Positions 19,453-28,511 of a stretch of DNA of 64,000 bases are shown piece by piece. Source of the DNA: Aromatoleum toluvorans. GTDB taxonomy: Bacteria > Pseudomonadota > Gammaproteobacteria > Burkholderiales > Rhodocyclaceae. The notes under the pieces are model-generated. The model saw only the letters and a list, made by a program, of their open reading frames with translations. It searched no databases and had not been told where the DNA came from. The DNA lies in the NCBI RefSeq assembly GCF_012910905.1, contig NZ_WTVN01000017.1, forward strand, positions 33,596 to 97,595, written 5' to 3'. How positions within the stretch are numbered: position 1 is the stretch's first letter; every line of letters starts with the position of its first letter. The position numbers were made by a program, and so were the translations under genes.

Positions 19453-20202
19453 TCAGACCTTCGCCCGGCCCTGCCCGGCCACGGCAGCCTGGGCCGCGCG
19501 GATCGTGCCTTCGTCGGCGAGGTAGTAGCGCTTGATCGGACGCAGACTGGCGTCCAGCTCATACACCAGTGGCTGCCCGGTCGGGATGTCGAGGCCGACG
19601 ACCTCCTCGTCCGGGATGCCGTCGAGGTACTTGACCAGGGCGCGCAGGCTGTTGCCGTGCGCCACGATCAGGATGCGGCGGCCCGCCAGGATCTGCGGCA
19701 CGATCACCGTCTCCCAGTACGGCACGAAGCGCGCCATGGTGTCCTTGAGGGATTCGGTGCGGGGAAACTGCGCGCGCGGCAAGCTTGCATAGCGCGGATC
19801 GTTCAGCGTGAGGCGCTCGTCGCCCTCGGCGAGCGCAGGCGGCGGGACGTCGTACGAACGGCGCCACGCGAGCACCTGCGCCTCGCCGAACTTCGCCGCC
19901 GTCTCGGCCTTGTCGAGCCCCTGCAGCGCACCATAGCTGCGCTCGTTCAGGCGCCACGAATGCTCCACCGGCAACCACAGCGCATCGAGCTCCTCGAGGA
20001 CGATGTTGAGCGTCTTGCTGGCGCGCTTGAGCACCGAGGTGAAGGCGAGATCGAAAACCTGCCCCTCGCGCCTGAGCAGGCGACCGGCCTCGCGGGCTTC
20101 CTCGACGCCCTTCCCGGTCAGATCCACATCGGCCCAGCCGGTAAAACGGTTCTCCTTGTTCCAGGTCGACTCGCCGTGACGAAGCAGAACGATTTTGTAC
20201 AT
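19453..20202 (-). CDS. gpmA: 2,3-bisphosphoglycerate-dependent phosphoglycerate mutase
   Basis: GpmA interconverts 3- and 2-phosphoglycerate in glycolysis. The 249-residue length is typical for the family. The phospho-histidine motif [18 protein letters not shown] is at residues 7-24, the conserved RRSYDVPPP is near residue 115, and the second histidine is in [11 protein letters not shown] near residue 183. It heads the gpmA-envC-ctpA run and is divergent from the ArsR-type operon. Confidence 0.98.
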   Translation of the reverse strand: MYKIVLLRHGESTWNKENRFTGWADVDLTGKGVEEAREAGRLLRREGQVFDLAFTSVLKRASKTLNIVLEELDALWLPVEHSWRLNERSYGALQGLDKAETAAKFGEAQVLAWRRSYDVPPPALAEGDERLTLNDPRYASLPRAQFPRTESLKDTMARFVPYWETVIVPQILAGRRILIVAHGNSLRALVKYLDGIPDEEVVGLDIPTGQPLVYELDASLRPIKRYYLADEGTIRAAQAAVAGQGRAKV

Positions 20203-20324
20203 GAACGCTCAGAGGGTTTGATGAGTTGCACGAGGACCCACGGCCCCCTGACCGGCAACGTACGGACGCCCGGATCGGGCCTGCGGCGCACAAAGGCACC
20301 GATGGCACGCTTTTGCGGGCCGCG

Positions 20325-20336
20325 GTATTTTATACT
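20325..20336 (+). promoter_or_regulatory. -10 box overlapped by GTAT-TTT-ATAC operator candidate
   Basis: The palindrome GTATTTTATAC (20325-20335) overlaps the -10 hexamer TATACT (20331-20336), 28 bases before the GTG of the ArsR-type gene. A repressor bound there would block its own promoter. This is inference; no footprint can be shown. Confidence 0.4.
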
Positions 20337-20364
20337 ACCTGCCTGATCCGTACTTCCCGCCATC

Positions 20365-20694
20365 GTGGATACCAAGACCATCATCGACCTGATCGACAAG
20401 CACGAGCACATTGAAACCGCCGCGCGCGCGCTCAAGGCGATCGCTCATCCGTTGCGCCTGAAGATCCTGTGCGTGCTCGGCGAGAACGAGGTCTGTGTCC
20501 AGGACATCGTCGAAGCGGTCGGCACCTCGCAAAGCAACATTTCCCAGCATCTCGCCATCCTGCGCGACAAGGCCGTACTGCAGACCCGCAAGGACGCCAA
20601 CCGCGTGTACTACCGCATCTGCGACCAGCGGACCCTGCAGCTCATCGCGCTGATGCGCGAAGTGTTCTGCAACGACACGCCCGGCCGGAACTGA
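20365..20694 (+). CDS. ArsR-family regulator, BigR/SqrR-like (sulfane-sulfur sensor candidate)
   Basis: The 109-residue protein is a winged-helix ArsR repressor; the recognition helix region is GTSQSNISQHLAILRDKAVL near residues 53-72. It has cysteines at 36, 44, 86 and 102. Cys36 (LKILC) and Cys102 (REVFC) sit in the two helices and at the 66-residue spacing of the redox cysteine pair of BigR and SqrR, which sense persulfides. The classic metal motif of ArsR (CVC in the recognition helix) is absent. The GTG start at 20365 gives the expected length. The gene is followed after 60 bases by a rhodanese and then glutaredoxin, which fits sulfur control. Confidence 0.85.
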   Translation: MDTKTIIDLIDKHEHIETAARALKAIAHPLRLKILCVLGENEVCVQDIVEAVGTSQSNISQHLAILRDKAVLQTRKDANRVYYRICDQRTLQLIALMREVFCNDTPGRN

Positions 20695-20754
20695 TCGCCG
20701 GACAAGCGGCACCTCACCCTCCCCGGACAAGAAAAGCAATCGGAGCAAGACTAC

Positions 20755-21171
20755 GTGGAATTCCTGCAGCAAAACTGGTACTGGGCCGCGCTCGCGGCGG
20801 CGAGCGGCGCATGGCTGCTCTTTGACTTCGCGCGCAGCCAGGGCGACAAATCGCAGCTGTCGCCCGTCGAGGCGACCCTCCTGATCAACCGCGAGGACGC
20901 GCAGGTGCTCGACATCCGCGAGCAGGGCGAGTTCGCCGGCGGCCACATCCCGAACGCGCGCCACATTCCGCTCGGCGAGCTCGAACGGCGCAGCGGCGAC
21001 CTGGAGAAATTCAAGGACCGCCCGATCATCCTGTGCTGCGCGACGGGCAACCGCTCCGCCACCGCCCTCGCCACCCTCAGGAAAGCAGGCTTCGAAAAGG
21101 TCTTCAACCTGCGCGGCGGCATCGCCGAATGGGAGAAGGCGGGCCAACCACTCAGCCGCAAGAGGAAATGA
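20755..21171 (+). CDS. Membrane-anchored rhodanese-like sulfurtransferase
   Basis: The 138-residue product has one N-terminal membrane span (about residues 9-25) and a single rhodanese domain. The active loop is CCATGNRS, with Cys95 matching the catalytic CxxGxR position. LDIREQGEFAGGHIPNARHIPL is the usual domain entry. Rhodaneses move sulfane sulfur between donors and acceptors. The GTG at 20755 is chosen because it gives the full anchor. It runs directly into the glutaredoxin gene and follows a regulator with persulfide-sensor cysteines. Confidence 0.9.
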   Translation: MEFLQQNWYWAALAAASGAWLLFDFARSQGDKSQLSPVEATLLINREDAQVLDIREQGEFAGGHIPNARHIPLGELERRSGDLEKFKDRPIILCCATGNRSATALATLRKAGFEKVFNLRGGIAEWEKAGQPLSRKRK

Positions 21172-21173
21172 CG

Positions 21174-21437
21174 ATGCAGCCCAAGATCCGCATGTACGCG
21201 ACGGCGGTGTGTCCCTACTGTGTCCGTGCCGAGCAGCTGTTGCGGCGCAAGGGCGTGCAGGACATCGAGAAGATCCGCGTCGACCAGGATCCCGTGCGCC
21301 GCGACGAGATGATCAGCATCACCGGCCGGCGCACCGTCCCGCAGATCTTCATCGGCGAAACGCACGTCGGCGGCTGCGACGACCTCTACGACCTCGAACA
21401 CCAGGGCAAGCTCGACGCACTGCTGCAACAGGCCTGA
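21174..21437 (+). CDS. grxC: Glutaredoxin 3 type
   Basis: The 87-residue protein has the dithiol active site CPYC (residues 13-16), the cis-proline motif [16 protein letters not shown] (residues 52-67) and the GGCDDL glutathione-binding end. It reduces disulfides with glutathione in the cytoplasm. AGAGGA (21161-21166) lies eight bases before the ATG at 21174. A start at 21168 would overlap the rhodanese stop as ATGA but places the ribosome site too close. It is the third gene of the regulator-rhodanese-glutaredoxin-secB run. Confidence 0.95.
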   Translation: MQPKIRMYATAVCPYCVRAEQLLRRKGVQDIEKIRVDQDPVRRDEMISITGRRTVPQIFIGETHVGGCDDLYDLEHQGKLDALLQQA

Positions 21438-21486
21438 GCGATCCTTCCTCATCTTTTCATCCCGTTTCAATATTCCAGGCACTCAC

Positions 21487-21963
21487 ATGTCCGATAACAC
21501 CCAGAACGCCGAAAATCCCGTCTTCTCGATCGAAAAACTCTATGTGAAGGATCTGTCGCTGGAAGTGCCCAACGCCCCGCGCATCTTCCTCGACCGCGAG
21601 AATCCGCAGATCAACGTGCAGCTGCGCACCGAAGCCGCCAGCGTCGACGAAGGCATCTATGAAGTCACCCTGACGGTCACCGTCTCGGCCAAGCTCGCAG
21701 AGGATCGCACGGTGTTCCTCGTCGAAGTCGCGCAGGCAGGCATCTTCCAGATCCGCAACATCCCCGAGGGCGACCTGGAGCCGGTGACGATGATCGGCTG
21801 CCCGAACATCCTCTTCCCCTACGCCCGCGAGGCCATCTCCGACGCCGTCACGCGCGCGGGCTTCCAGCCCGTGGTCCTCGCCCCGGTCAACTTCGAGGCC
21901 CTGTACCAGGCGCAGCAGCAACAGTCCGAGTCCCGCGAGCCGGGCGAACTGCCGATCCAGTAA
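21487..21963 (+). CDS. secB: Protein-export chaperone SecB
   Basis: SecB keeps preproteins unfolded and hands them to SecA. The 158-residue product matches the family throughout: [19 protein letters not shown] near residues 14-32, [12 protein letters not shown], and the highly conserved [12 protein letters not shown] near residues 103-114. The acidic Gln-rich C-terminus is typical. It follows grxC by 49 bases; grxC-secB-gpsA order is widespread in proteobacteria. Confidence 0.98.
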   Translation: MSDNTQNAENPVFSIEKLYVKDLSLEVPNAPRIFLDRENPQINVQLRTEAASVDEGIYEVTLTVTVSAKLAEDRTVFLVEVAQAGIFQIRNIPEGDLEPVTMIGCPNILFPYAREAISDAVTRAGFQPVVLAPVNFEALYQAQQQQSESREPGELPIQ

Positions 21964-21969
21964 GCAGCG

Positions 21970-22416
21970 ATGCGCACCCAGCTCCACGTCGTCGCGCTCG
22001 CGGCCGCGCTCGCCCTGCCCGCAGCGGGCGCGCATGCGATCGACTACCGCTCGGTTTCCGAGCCGGCCATCCTGTTCGACTCGCCGTCCGACAAGGGCAA
22101 GCGCCTGTTCATCGTCGCTGCCGGCACTCCGCTGGAAGTGGTCGTCAGCCTCGACAAGTGGGTCAAGGTCCGTGATGCCGGCGGTTCGATCAACTGGATC
22201 GAGCGCCGCGTCCTCACGGACAAGCGCACCGTGATGGTCACCAGCGCGCGCGCCGTCGTGCGCCAGCGCCCTGCGGCCGACGCGCCGGTCGCCTTCGAGA
22301 CGTCGAAGGACGTGGTCCTCGAAGTCACCGGCAGCGCCAGCGAGGGCTGGCTGCCCGTGCGCCACAAGGATGGCGCAAACGGTTATGTGCGCGTGACCGA
22401 GGTCTGGGGGCTTTGA
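21970..22416 (+). CDS. Secreted SH3-domain protein
   Basis: The 148-residue product has a cleavable signal peptide (about residues 1-24, ending AGAHA). Two bacterial SH3-like repeats follow, at about 25-85 (ending NWIERRVL) and 87-148 (RAVVRQRPAADAPVAFE to GYVRVTEVWGL). The family resembles SH3b proteins that may bind peptidoglycan peptides. It starts six bases after secB and its stop overlaps the gpsA start, so it is firmly within this operon. The precise role is unknown. Confidence 0.85.
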   Translation: MRTQLHVVALAAALALPAAGAHAIDYRSVSEPAILFDSPSDKGKRLFIVAAGTPLEVVVSLDKWVKVRDAGGSINWIERRVLTDKRTVMVTSARAVVRQRPAADAPVAFETSKDVVLEVTGSASEGWLPVRHKDGANGYVRVTEVWGL

Positions 22417-23408
22417 GCCGGAAGCGCATTGCCGTATTCGGCGCCGGCGCATGGGGCACCGCGCTGGCGCTGGCCTTTGCGGCGCGCCACCGCGTGATCC
22501 TGTGGGGACGCGACGCCACCCACGTCGAGACGCTGGCGGCAACGCGGCAGAACGCGCGCTACCTCCCGGATGTACCGCTGCCGGCCTCGCTGGAACTGAC
22601 GGCCGATTTCGAAACGGCCGCCCGCGGTGCCGACCTGCATCTCGTTGTCACGCCGCTCGCGGGGCTGCGCGACACGGCCGGCAAGCTGAACCGGCTGCAG
22701 CCGGGTACCCCGCTGATCTGGGCCTGCAAGGGCCTCGAGGCCGGCACTGGCCGCCTGCCGCATGAAATCATCCGCGAGGAACTGGGGCCGGACGCGCCCT
22801 GCGGCGTCCTCACGGGCCCGAGCTTCGCCGCCGAGGTCGCGCGCGGCATGCCGACCGCCGTCACGCTGGCCGCGTCGGATCTCGACTTCGCGCAGGAGTG
22901 GGTGCGCAACCTGCATCAACCGCACCTGCGGATCTACGCGAACACCGACGTCGTCGGCGCGGAGATCGGCGGTGCGATCAAGAACGTCCTGGCGATCGCC
23001 GCCGGCGTCTCCGACGGCATGGGCTTCGGCCTCAATGCGCGCGCGGCGCTGATCACGCGCGGGCTCGCCGAGATCGCGCGCCTGGCGACCGCTGTGGGCG
23101 GGCGCGCCGACACGCTGATGGGGCTCGCGGGGATGGGCGACCTGATCCTGACCTGCACCGGCGACCTGTCGCGCAACCGTCGCGTCGGCCTGGCGCTCGC
23201 GCAGGGCAAGACGCTCGCGGACATCCTGGCGGAACTGGGGCACGTCGCCGAAGGCGTCTCCACCGCGCGCGCGGTGGCAAGCCTCGCCGCCCGGCACGGC
23301 GTCGAGATGCCCCTGTGCGCGGCGGTCGACACGCTGCTCCACGACAACCGCCTCGGACCGCGCGAAGTGGTCGAACAGCTCCTGTCGCGCGAACCGCGCC
23401 AGGAATAG
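22413..23408 (+). CDS. gpsA: Glycerol-3-phosphate dehydrogenase [NAD(P)+]
   Basis: GpsA makes sn-glycerol-3-phosphate for phospholipid synthesis. The 331-residue product has the Rossmann motif GAGAWGTALA (residues 9-18), LTGPSFAAEVARG near residue 133 and the catalytic lysine in GGAIKNVLAIAAG near residue 190. The start is TTG at 22413, overlapping the stop of the preceding gene (TTGA); the sequence before it belongs to that gene and no ATG fits. It is the last gene of the plus-strand run from the ArsR-type regulator. Confidence 0.96.
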   Translation: MSRKRIAVFGAGAWGTALALAFAARHRVILWGRDATHVETLAATRQNARYLPDVPLPASLELTADFETAARGADLHLVVTPLAGLRDTAGKLNRLQPGTPLIWACKGLEAGTGRLPHEIIREELGPDAPCGVLTGPSFAAEVARGMPTAVTLAASDLDFAQEWVRNLHQPHLRIYANTDVVGAEIGGAIKNVLAIAAGVSDGMGFGLNARAALITRGLAEIARLATAVGGRADTLMGLAGMGDLILTCTGDLSRNRRVGLALAQGKTLADILAELGHVAEGVSTARAVASLAARHGVEMPLCAAVDTLLHDNRLGPREVVEQLLSREPRQE

Positions 23409-23463
23409 GTCCTCACCCCCCGGGCCCGCACACCCCGCCGTCGCTCGCGGCCGGCGGCGTTCC

Positions 23464-23931
23464 CTAGCGCGCCGCGCCGGCAAACCCCAGCTGCCGCCAC
23501 GCCTCGAACACCACGACCGCCACGGCGTTCGACAGGTTCACGCTGCGATTCGACGGGCACATCGGAATGCGCAGCGTGTTGCCTTCGGGCAGCGAGGCCA
23601 GCACGTCGGCCGGCAGGCCGCTCGTTTCGCGCCCGAACAGCAGCACATCGCCCTCGCGGTATTCGACACGATCGTAGCGCTGCGCGCCCTTCGTGCTCAG
23701 CGCGAACATGCGCCGCCCCGCCAGCGCTCGCCGGCAGGCCTCCCAGTCGTCATGGACGCTGACACGCGCGAGGTCATGGTAATCGAGCCCCGCCCGCGCC
23801 AGCTGCCGGTCGGAGAGATCGAAGCCGAGCGGGCGGACGAGATGCAGATGGGCACCGGTATTGGCGGCCAATCGGATGGAGTTGCCCGTATTGGGCGGAA
23901 TTTCGGGCTGGTACAGGACGATATCGAGCAT
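23464..23931 (-). CDS. trmL: tRNA (cytidine/uridine-34-2'-O)-methyltransferase
   Basis: TrmL methylates the wobble ribose of tRNA-Leu isoacceptors. The 155-residue product is a minimal SPOUT enzyme (E. coli 157). It begins MLDIVLYQPEIPPNTGN. The knot motifs LLFGRETSGLP near residue 95 and IPMCPSNRSVNLSNAVAV near residues 121-138 are intact. The ATG at 23931 is preferred to an upstream start because it gives the family N-terminus. It starts one base beyond the stop of comF and is therefore coupled to it. Confidence 0.96.
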   Translation of the reverse strand: MLDIVLYQPEIPPNTGNSIRLAANTGAHLHLVRPLGFDLSDRQLARAGLDYHDLARVSVHDDWEACRRALAGRRMFALSTKGAQRYDRVEYREGDVLLFGRETSGLPADVLASLPEGNTLRIPMCPSNRSVNLSNAVAVVVFEAWRQLGFAGAAR

Positions 23932-23932
23932 T

Positions 23933-24622
23933 TCAGGCAGGCAAGGGAGTACGCGCAACGACCCGGTTCACGACGCGGGCCGCACCGCGCGATTTTAACG
24001 TGCGCGCCAGCTCGTCGAGCGTTGCCCCGGTGGTCATCACGTCATCGACCACGACGACCGTCCTGCCCGCGAATTCGCCCCGGCAGCGAAACGCACCGCG
24101 CAGGTTGAGCCGGCGCTCGAGCCACGGCAAGGACGCCTGCGGCGGCGTATCGCGGACCCGCTCGACCGCGGCGGCGTCGAACCGAAGCCCCCACGCGCGC
24201 GCTAGCGGGCGCGCGATCTCGGCCGCCTGATTGAAGCCGCGTTCGCGCAGCCGGCGGGAATGGAGGGGCATCGGCACCACGATCGCGTCCTCGTCCGGCG
24301 GCGCGAAAGCCTCCAGCAGGCTCGCCAGGAAGGGCGCCAACGCGAGCCGGTTCCCGTACTTCAGGGCCTGCACGAGCCGGTCGGCCGGAAACACATACGG
24401 CAGGGCCGCGACCGTCGCGTCGAAGGCGGGCGTCGTGCGCTGGCAGCTACCGCAGACCAGCCCGTCCTGCACCGGGATCGCGCACACCGGACACGCTTCC
24501 GAAACTTGCGGCAAGTCCGCCCGGCAAGGCCCGCAAAGCAGCGCGGGGCCTGCATCCTGCCCGCACACGAAGCAGTCGTTCGGCATGAGCCGTGCCGCCA
24601 GCAGGCGCGACAGCGTCCCCAT
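23933..24622 (-). CDS. comF: ComF family protein (phosphoribosyltransferase fold)
   Basis: The 229-residue product has an N-terminal zinc-finger region with four cysteine pairs (CFVC, CGPC, CPVC, CGSC, residues about 18-65). A PRTase domain follows with the PRPP loop VVVVDDVMTTGATLDE near residue 195. ComF/GntX proteins are linked to DNA uptake or use; the enzymatic reaction is not settled. The ATG at 24622 (MGTLSRLLAARL) is used; a TTG seven codons earlier is possible. It is divergent from bioB, a frequent pairing with biotin genes. Confidence 0.92.
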   Translation of the reverse strand: MGTLSRLLAARLMPNDCFVCGQDAGPALLCGPCRADLPQVSEACPVCAIPVQDGLVCGSCQRTTPAFDATVAALPYVFPADRLVQALKYGNRLALAPFLASLLEAFAPPDEDAIVVPMPLHSRRLRERGFNQAAEIARPLARAWGLRFDAAAVERVRDTPPQASLPWLERRLNLRGAFRCRGEFAGRTVVVVDDVMTTGATLDELARTLKSRGAARVVNRVVARTPLPA

Positions 24623-24636
24623 ACGGTAAGGTACGT

Positions 24637-24666
24637 TTGACAAGTTTTTCCCGAATGGACGAATAT
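24637..24666 (+). promoter_or_regulatory. Promoter of bioB (TTGACA, 18 bases, GAATAT)
   Basis: A perfect TTGACA (24637-24642) is followed after 18 bases by a weaker -10, GAATAT (24661-24666). The transcript would start about 28 bases before the bioB ATG. I see no BirA-like long inverted repeat over it. Confidence 0.6.
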
Positions 24667-24700
24667 GGGAGGCTTCGCATTACATCCCGGAACCGCTTTC

Positions 24701-25693
24701 ATGACAATGACTTCTGCGTGCCGCAACCTCGACACCCAGCCCGCCGCCCACGCCGCCGATCGCAGGAAATGGACCGTCGCCGAGGCCGAAGCATTGTTCG
24801 AACTGCCGTTCATGGACCTTGTCTTCCGCGCCCAGCAGGTGCACCGCGAGCACTTCGACCCCAACGCGGTGCAGCGCTCGACGCTGCTGTCGATCAAGAC
24901 CGGCGGCTGCTCCGAGGACTGCAGCTATTGCTCGCAGTCGGCCCGCTACCGGACCGGACTGGACCGCCAGCAGCTGATGGCCGTGGCCGAAGTGGTCGAG
25001 AAGGCAAAGGCCGCCAAGGCCAAGGGCGCCAGCCGCTTCTGCATGGGCGCCGCATGGAAGGGCCCCAAGGAGCGCGAGATGGAAACCGTCCTCGCGATGG
25101 TGCGCGAGGTCAAGGCGCTCGGCATGGAGACCTGCGTGACCCTGGGCATGCTCAAGGGTGAGCAGGCGCAGCAGCTCAAGGACGCGGGCCTCGACTACTA
25201 CAACCACAACGTCGACACGGCGCCCGAGTACTACGACAAGGTCATCACGACGCACACCCTCGCCGACCGCCTCGACACCCTCGACCAGGTACGCAATGCC
25301 GGCATCAACGTCTGTTCCGGCGGCATCATCGGCATGGGCGAAGGCCGTAGCGGCCGCGCCGGCCTGCTCGTGCAGTTGGCGAACATGGATCGTCCGCCGG
25401 AGTCGGTGCCGATCAACAACCTCGTCGCGATCCCCGGCACGCCGCTGGCAGATGCCGAGAAGCTCGATCCCTTCGAGTTCGTGCGCACGATCGCCGCTGC
25501 GCGCATCATGATGCCGGGCAGCTTCGTGCGCCTGTCCGCCGGTCGCGAGCAGATGAGCGACGAGATGCAGGCGCTGTGCTTCATGGCCGGCGCGAACTCG
25601 ATCTTCTACGGCGACCGCCTGCTCACGACGGACAACCCGGAAGCCGACCGCGACGAAACCCTGTTCGCCCGCCTCGGCCTGCGTCCGATCTGA
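24701..25693 (+). CDS. bioB: Biotin synthase
   Basis: BioB is the radical SAM enzyme that inserts sulfur into dethiobiotin. The 330-residue product has the [4Fe-4S] motif CSEDCSYC near residues 65-72 and [10 protein letters not shown] near residue 109. [13 protein letters not shown] and the conserved [10 protein letters not shown] (near residue 200) are also present. The ATG at 24701 ([10 protein letters not shown]) is chosen over an in-frame start 12 codons earlier that would sit at the promoter. bioC follows after 14 bases, so the pair is co-transcribed; bioA, bioD and bioF are not in the window. Confidence 0.97.
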   Translation: MTMTSACRNLDTQPAAHAADRRKWTVAEAEALFELPFMDLVFRAQQVHREHFDPNAVQRSTLLSIKTGGCSEDCSYCSQSARYRTGLDRQQLMAVAEVVEKAKAAKAKGASRFCMGAAWKGPKEREMETVLAMVREVKALGMETCVTLGMLKGEQAQQLKDAGLDYYNHNVDTAPEYYDKVITTHTLADRLDTLDQVRNAGINVCSGGIIGMGEGRSGRAGLLVQLANMDRPPESVPINNLVAIPGTPLADAEKLDPFEFVRTIAAARIMMPGSFVRLSAGREQMSDEMQALCFMAGANSIFYGDRLLTTDNPEADRDETLFARLGLRPI

Positions 25694-25707
25694 GCGGTCC
25701 GCAAGGG

Positions 25708-26601
25708 ATGGCCGGCGAAGCCGACTTCGCGCTCGACCGCAAACTCCTGATCCGGCGCTTCGGGCGCGCGGCGGCAAGTTGCGACGAGGTTGCCGTGCTC
25801 GCGCGCGAAGTCGCACGGCGCATGGACGAGCGGCTCGAATACATCCGCATCGACCCCAGGCGCATTCTCGACCTCGGCTGCGGCACCGGGGCGGATTTCG
25901 ACGCACTCGGACGGCGCTTTCCCTCGGCGCAGCGCGTCGGCGCGGACTTCGCGCTGCCGATGCTAGCACGCGCACGCGGTTCGCGCAGCCTGCTCGGCCG
26001 CCTGCGCACACTCGGGCGCCCACAAGGGCCGTCGCTCGCCTGCGCCGATGCCGCGGCCCTGCCCTTCGCGCGCGGCAGCATGTCGCTGGTGTGGTCCAAC
26101 CTGATGCTCAACTGGCTCGCCGATCCCCTCCCCGCGCTGCGCGAGATGCACCGCGTGCTGGAGGTCGACGGCATGCTGATGTTCTCGTCGCTGGGCCCGG
26201 ACACACTGCGCGAGCTGCGCGCAGCGCTGCCTGCCTCGCAGGGCGAGCGTGTGCACCGCTTCATCGACATGCACGACCTCGGCGACGCGCTGGTGCAGGC
26301 CGGCTTCTCCGACCCGGTCATGGACATGGAAGTGCTGACCCTGACCTACGCCGACCTCGACGAGCTGCTGCGCGACCTGCGCCTGTCGGGCTGCGCGAAT
26401 GCAAGCACCGCACGGCCGCGCGGCCTGTCGGGCAAGGGCGGCTGGGAAGCCGCCCGGCAGGCGCTGGAAGCCATGCGCGCCGACGGCCGCCTGCCCGCGA
26501 CCTTCGAGATCGTGCAGGGGCACGCGTGGAAAGCCCAACCGAAGACGACGGAAGACGGCCGCTCGGTCATCCGCTTCCAGCCGCGACCGGGAAAGTCCTG
26601 A
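25708..26601 (+). CDS. bioC: Malonyl-ACP O-methyltransferase
   Basis: BioC methylates malonyl-ACP to disguise it as a primer for pimeloyl synthesis. The 297-residue product has the SAM-binding motif ILDLGCGTGADFDALG near residue 52. VWSNLMLNWLADPLPALREMHRVL near residues 130-153 is a strong BioC signature. The ATG at 25708 has AAGGG close upstream. A HAD phosphatase gene follows after seven bases. Confidence 0.94.
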   Translation: MAGEADFALDRKLLIRRFGRAAASCDEVAVLAREVARRMDERLEYIRIDPRRILDLGCGTGADFDALGRRFPSAQRVGADFALPMLARARGSRSLLGRLRTLGRPQGPSLACADAAALPFARGSMSLVWSNLMLNWLADPLPALREMHRVLEVDGMLMFSSLGPDTLRELRAALPASQGERVHRFIDMHDLGDALVQAGFSDPVMDMEVLTLTYADLDELLRDLRLSGCANASTARPRGLSGKGGWEAARQALEAMRADGRLPATFEIVQGHAWKAQPKTTEDGRSVIRFQPRPGKS

Positions 26602-26608
26602 CCGGCAG

Positions 26609-27268
26609 GTGAACCATTCCGCGACCGGGCCGGTGTGGCTCTTCGACCTCGACAACACGCTGCACAACGCCAGCGCGCACATCTTCCCGCACATCAACGT
26701 CAGCATGACCGCCTACGTCGCGCGGCACCTGGCGCTCAGCGACGAGGACGCCAACGCCCTGCGCGTGCGCTACTGGCGGCGCTACGGCGCCACGCTGACG
26801 GGGCTCATGCGCCACCACGGCGTCGATCCGCATCATTTCCTCAGGGAAACGCATCGGTTCGAGCGCCTGCACGAGATGATGGTCTTCGACCGCGCCCTCG
26901 GCGCGCTGCTGCGCCGCCTGCCGGGGCGCAAGATCGTGTTCTCCAACGGCCCGCAAGGCTATGCCGGGGCCGTGCTGGACGCGATGGGGATCCGCAGGCA
27001 TTTCAGCGACGTGTATGGCATCGAGCAGATGCGCTTCCACCCCAAGCCGCAGACGCACGCCTTCCGCCACCTGCTGCACGACCTCCAGCTGCTGCCGCAG
27101 CGCTGCATCCTGGTCGAGGATTCGGCGGAGAACCTGCGCACCGCCCGCCGGCTGGGCATGAGGACGGTGCTGGTCGGGCGGGGCGTGAAAAAGCCGGCCT
27201 ACGTGGACGTGCGGATCGCCTCGATTCTCGATCTGCGCCGCGCGGCCGGCCGGTTGCTGCCCCGGTGA
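26609..27268 (+). CDS. HAD-family hydrolase, pyrimidine 5'-nucleotidase type
   Basis: The 219-residue product is a HAD phosphatase. It has motif I FDLDNTLHNASAHIFP near residues 12-27, motif II FSNGP near residue 112, and the acidic motif LVEDSAENLRTARRLGM near residue 170. The architecture resembles SDT1-like pyrimidine 5'-nucleotidases. The start is a GTG at 26609, seven bases after bioC; no closer ATG fits. A role in biotin synthesis is not implied by the family, and the link may be only positional. Its stop codon lies inside a 22-base perfect palindrome. Confidence 0.87.
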   Translation: MNHSATGPVWLFDLDNTLHNASAHIFPHINVSMTAYVARHLALSDEDANALRVRYWRRYGATLTGLMRHHGVDPHHFLRETHRFERLHEMMVFDRALGALLRRLPGRKIVFSNGPQGYAGAVLDAMGIRRHFSDVYGIEQMRFHPKPQTHAFRHLLHDLQLLPQRCILVEDSAENLRTARRLGMRTVLVGRGVKKPAYVDVRIASILDLRRAAGRLLPR

Positions 27269-27280
27269 GCTCACCGGGGC
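27259..27280. terminator. Perfect 22-base palindrome over the stop of the HAD gene, convergent with hemB
   Basis: GCCCCGGTGAG (27259-27269) is followed at once by its reverse complement (27270-27280). It covers the TGA of the HAD gene and lies 14 bases before the hemB stop. No T tract is present. Confidence 0.5.
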
Positions 27281-27293
27281 GGGTTCACGGCCC

Positions 27294-28328
<1,035 letters not shown>

Positions 28329-28366
28329 TCAGTTAATCGACAAGAAATATAAGGTAACGAATCCGA

Positions 28367-28396
28367 TTGGGAACTTTTCCCATTCGTGTTTACTCT
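28367..28396 (+). promoter_or_regulatory. Promoter of the candidate small RNA (TTGGGA, 18 bases, TACTCT)
   Basis: TTGGGA (28367-28372) and TACTCT (28391-28396) lie 18 bases apart. Transcription would begin near 28402-28404, directly before the first predicted hairpin. No start codon with a ribosome site follows. Confidence 0.5.
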
Positions 28397-28401
28397 GACA
28401 G

Positions 28402-28511
28402 TTCGGATGGTGACGAGCCGTCCCCCGCTTCACCTCCCTGAGCGGGCGCCTTAATCCCGTTAAGGCATTTGGCCCCGGGCTTTATCCCCTTTAGCCCGGG
28501 GTTTTTATTTT
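28402..28511 (+). ncRNA. Candidate small RNA with four hairpins and C-rich loops
   Basis: This gap between hemB and ysxC contains a compact RNA-like unit of about 110 bases. Stem 1 pairs 28405-28410 with 28418-28423 (one wobble). Stem 2 pairs 28424-28429 (CCCGCT) with 28441-28446; its loop is TCACCTCCCTG, which contains an anti-Shine-Dalgarno CACCTCC. Stem 3 pairs 28448-28454 (GCCTTAA) with 28460-28466, loop TCCCG. Stem 4 is a 9-bp terminator (28473-28481 with 28493-28501), loop TTATCCCCTTT, followed by TTTTTATTTT. A promoter lies at the right distance upstream. Three loops expose runs of C, as in sRNAs that block ribosome sites. The terminator overlaps the 3' end of ysxC on the other strand. 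No family was matched. Confidence 0.72.

Noticed and set aside
22413..22416. Suspected frameshift at the SH3 gene-gpsA junction, because no ATG opens gpsA
   Set aside because: A TTG start overlapping the stop (TTGA) gives the normal GpsA N-terminus, so no error is needed.
24160..24230. GCGCGCGCTAGCGGGCGCGC palindrome inside comF as an operator
   Set aside because: It lies within conserved coding sequence, where Ala/Arg codons in GC-rich DNA produce such symmetry by chance.
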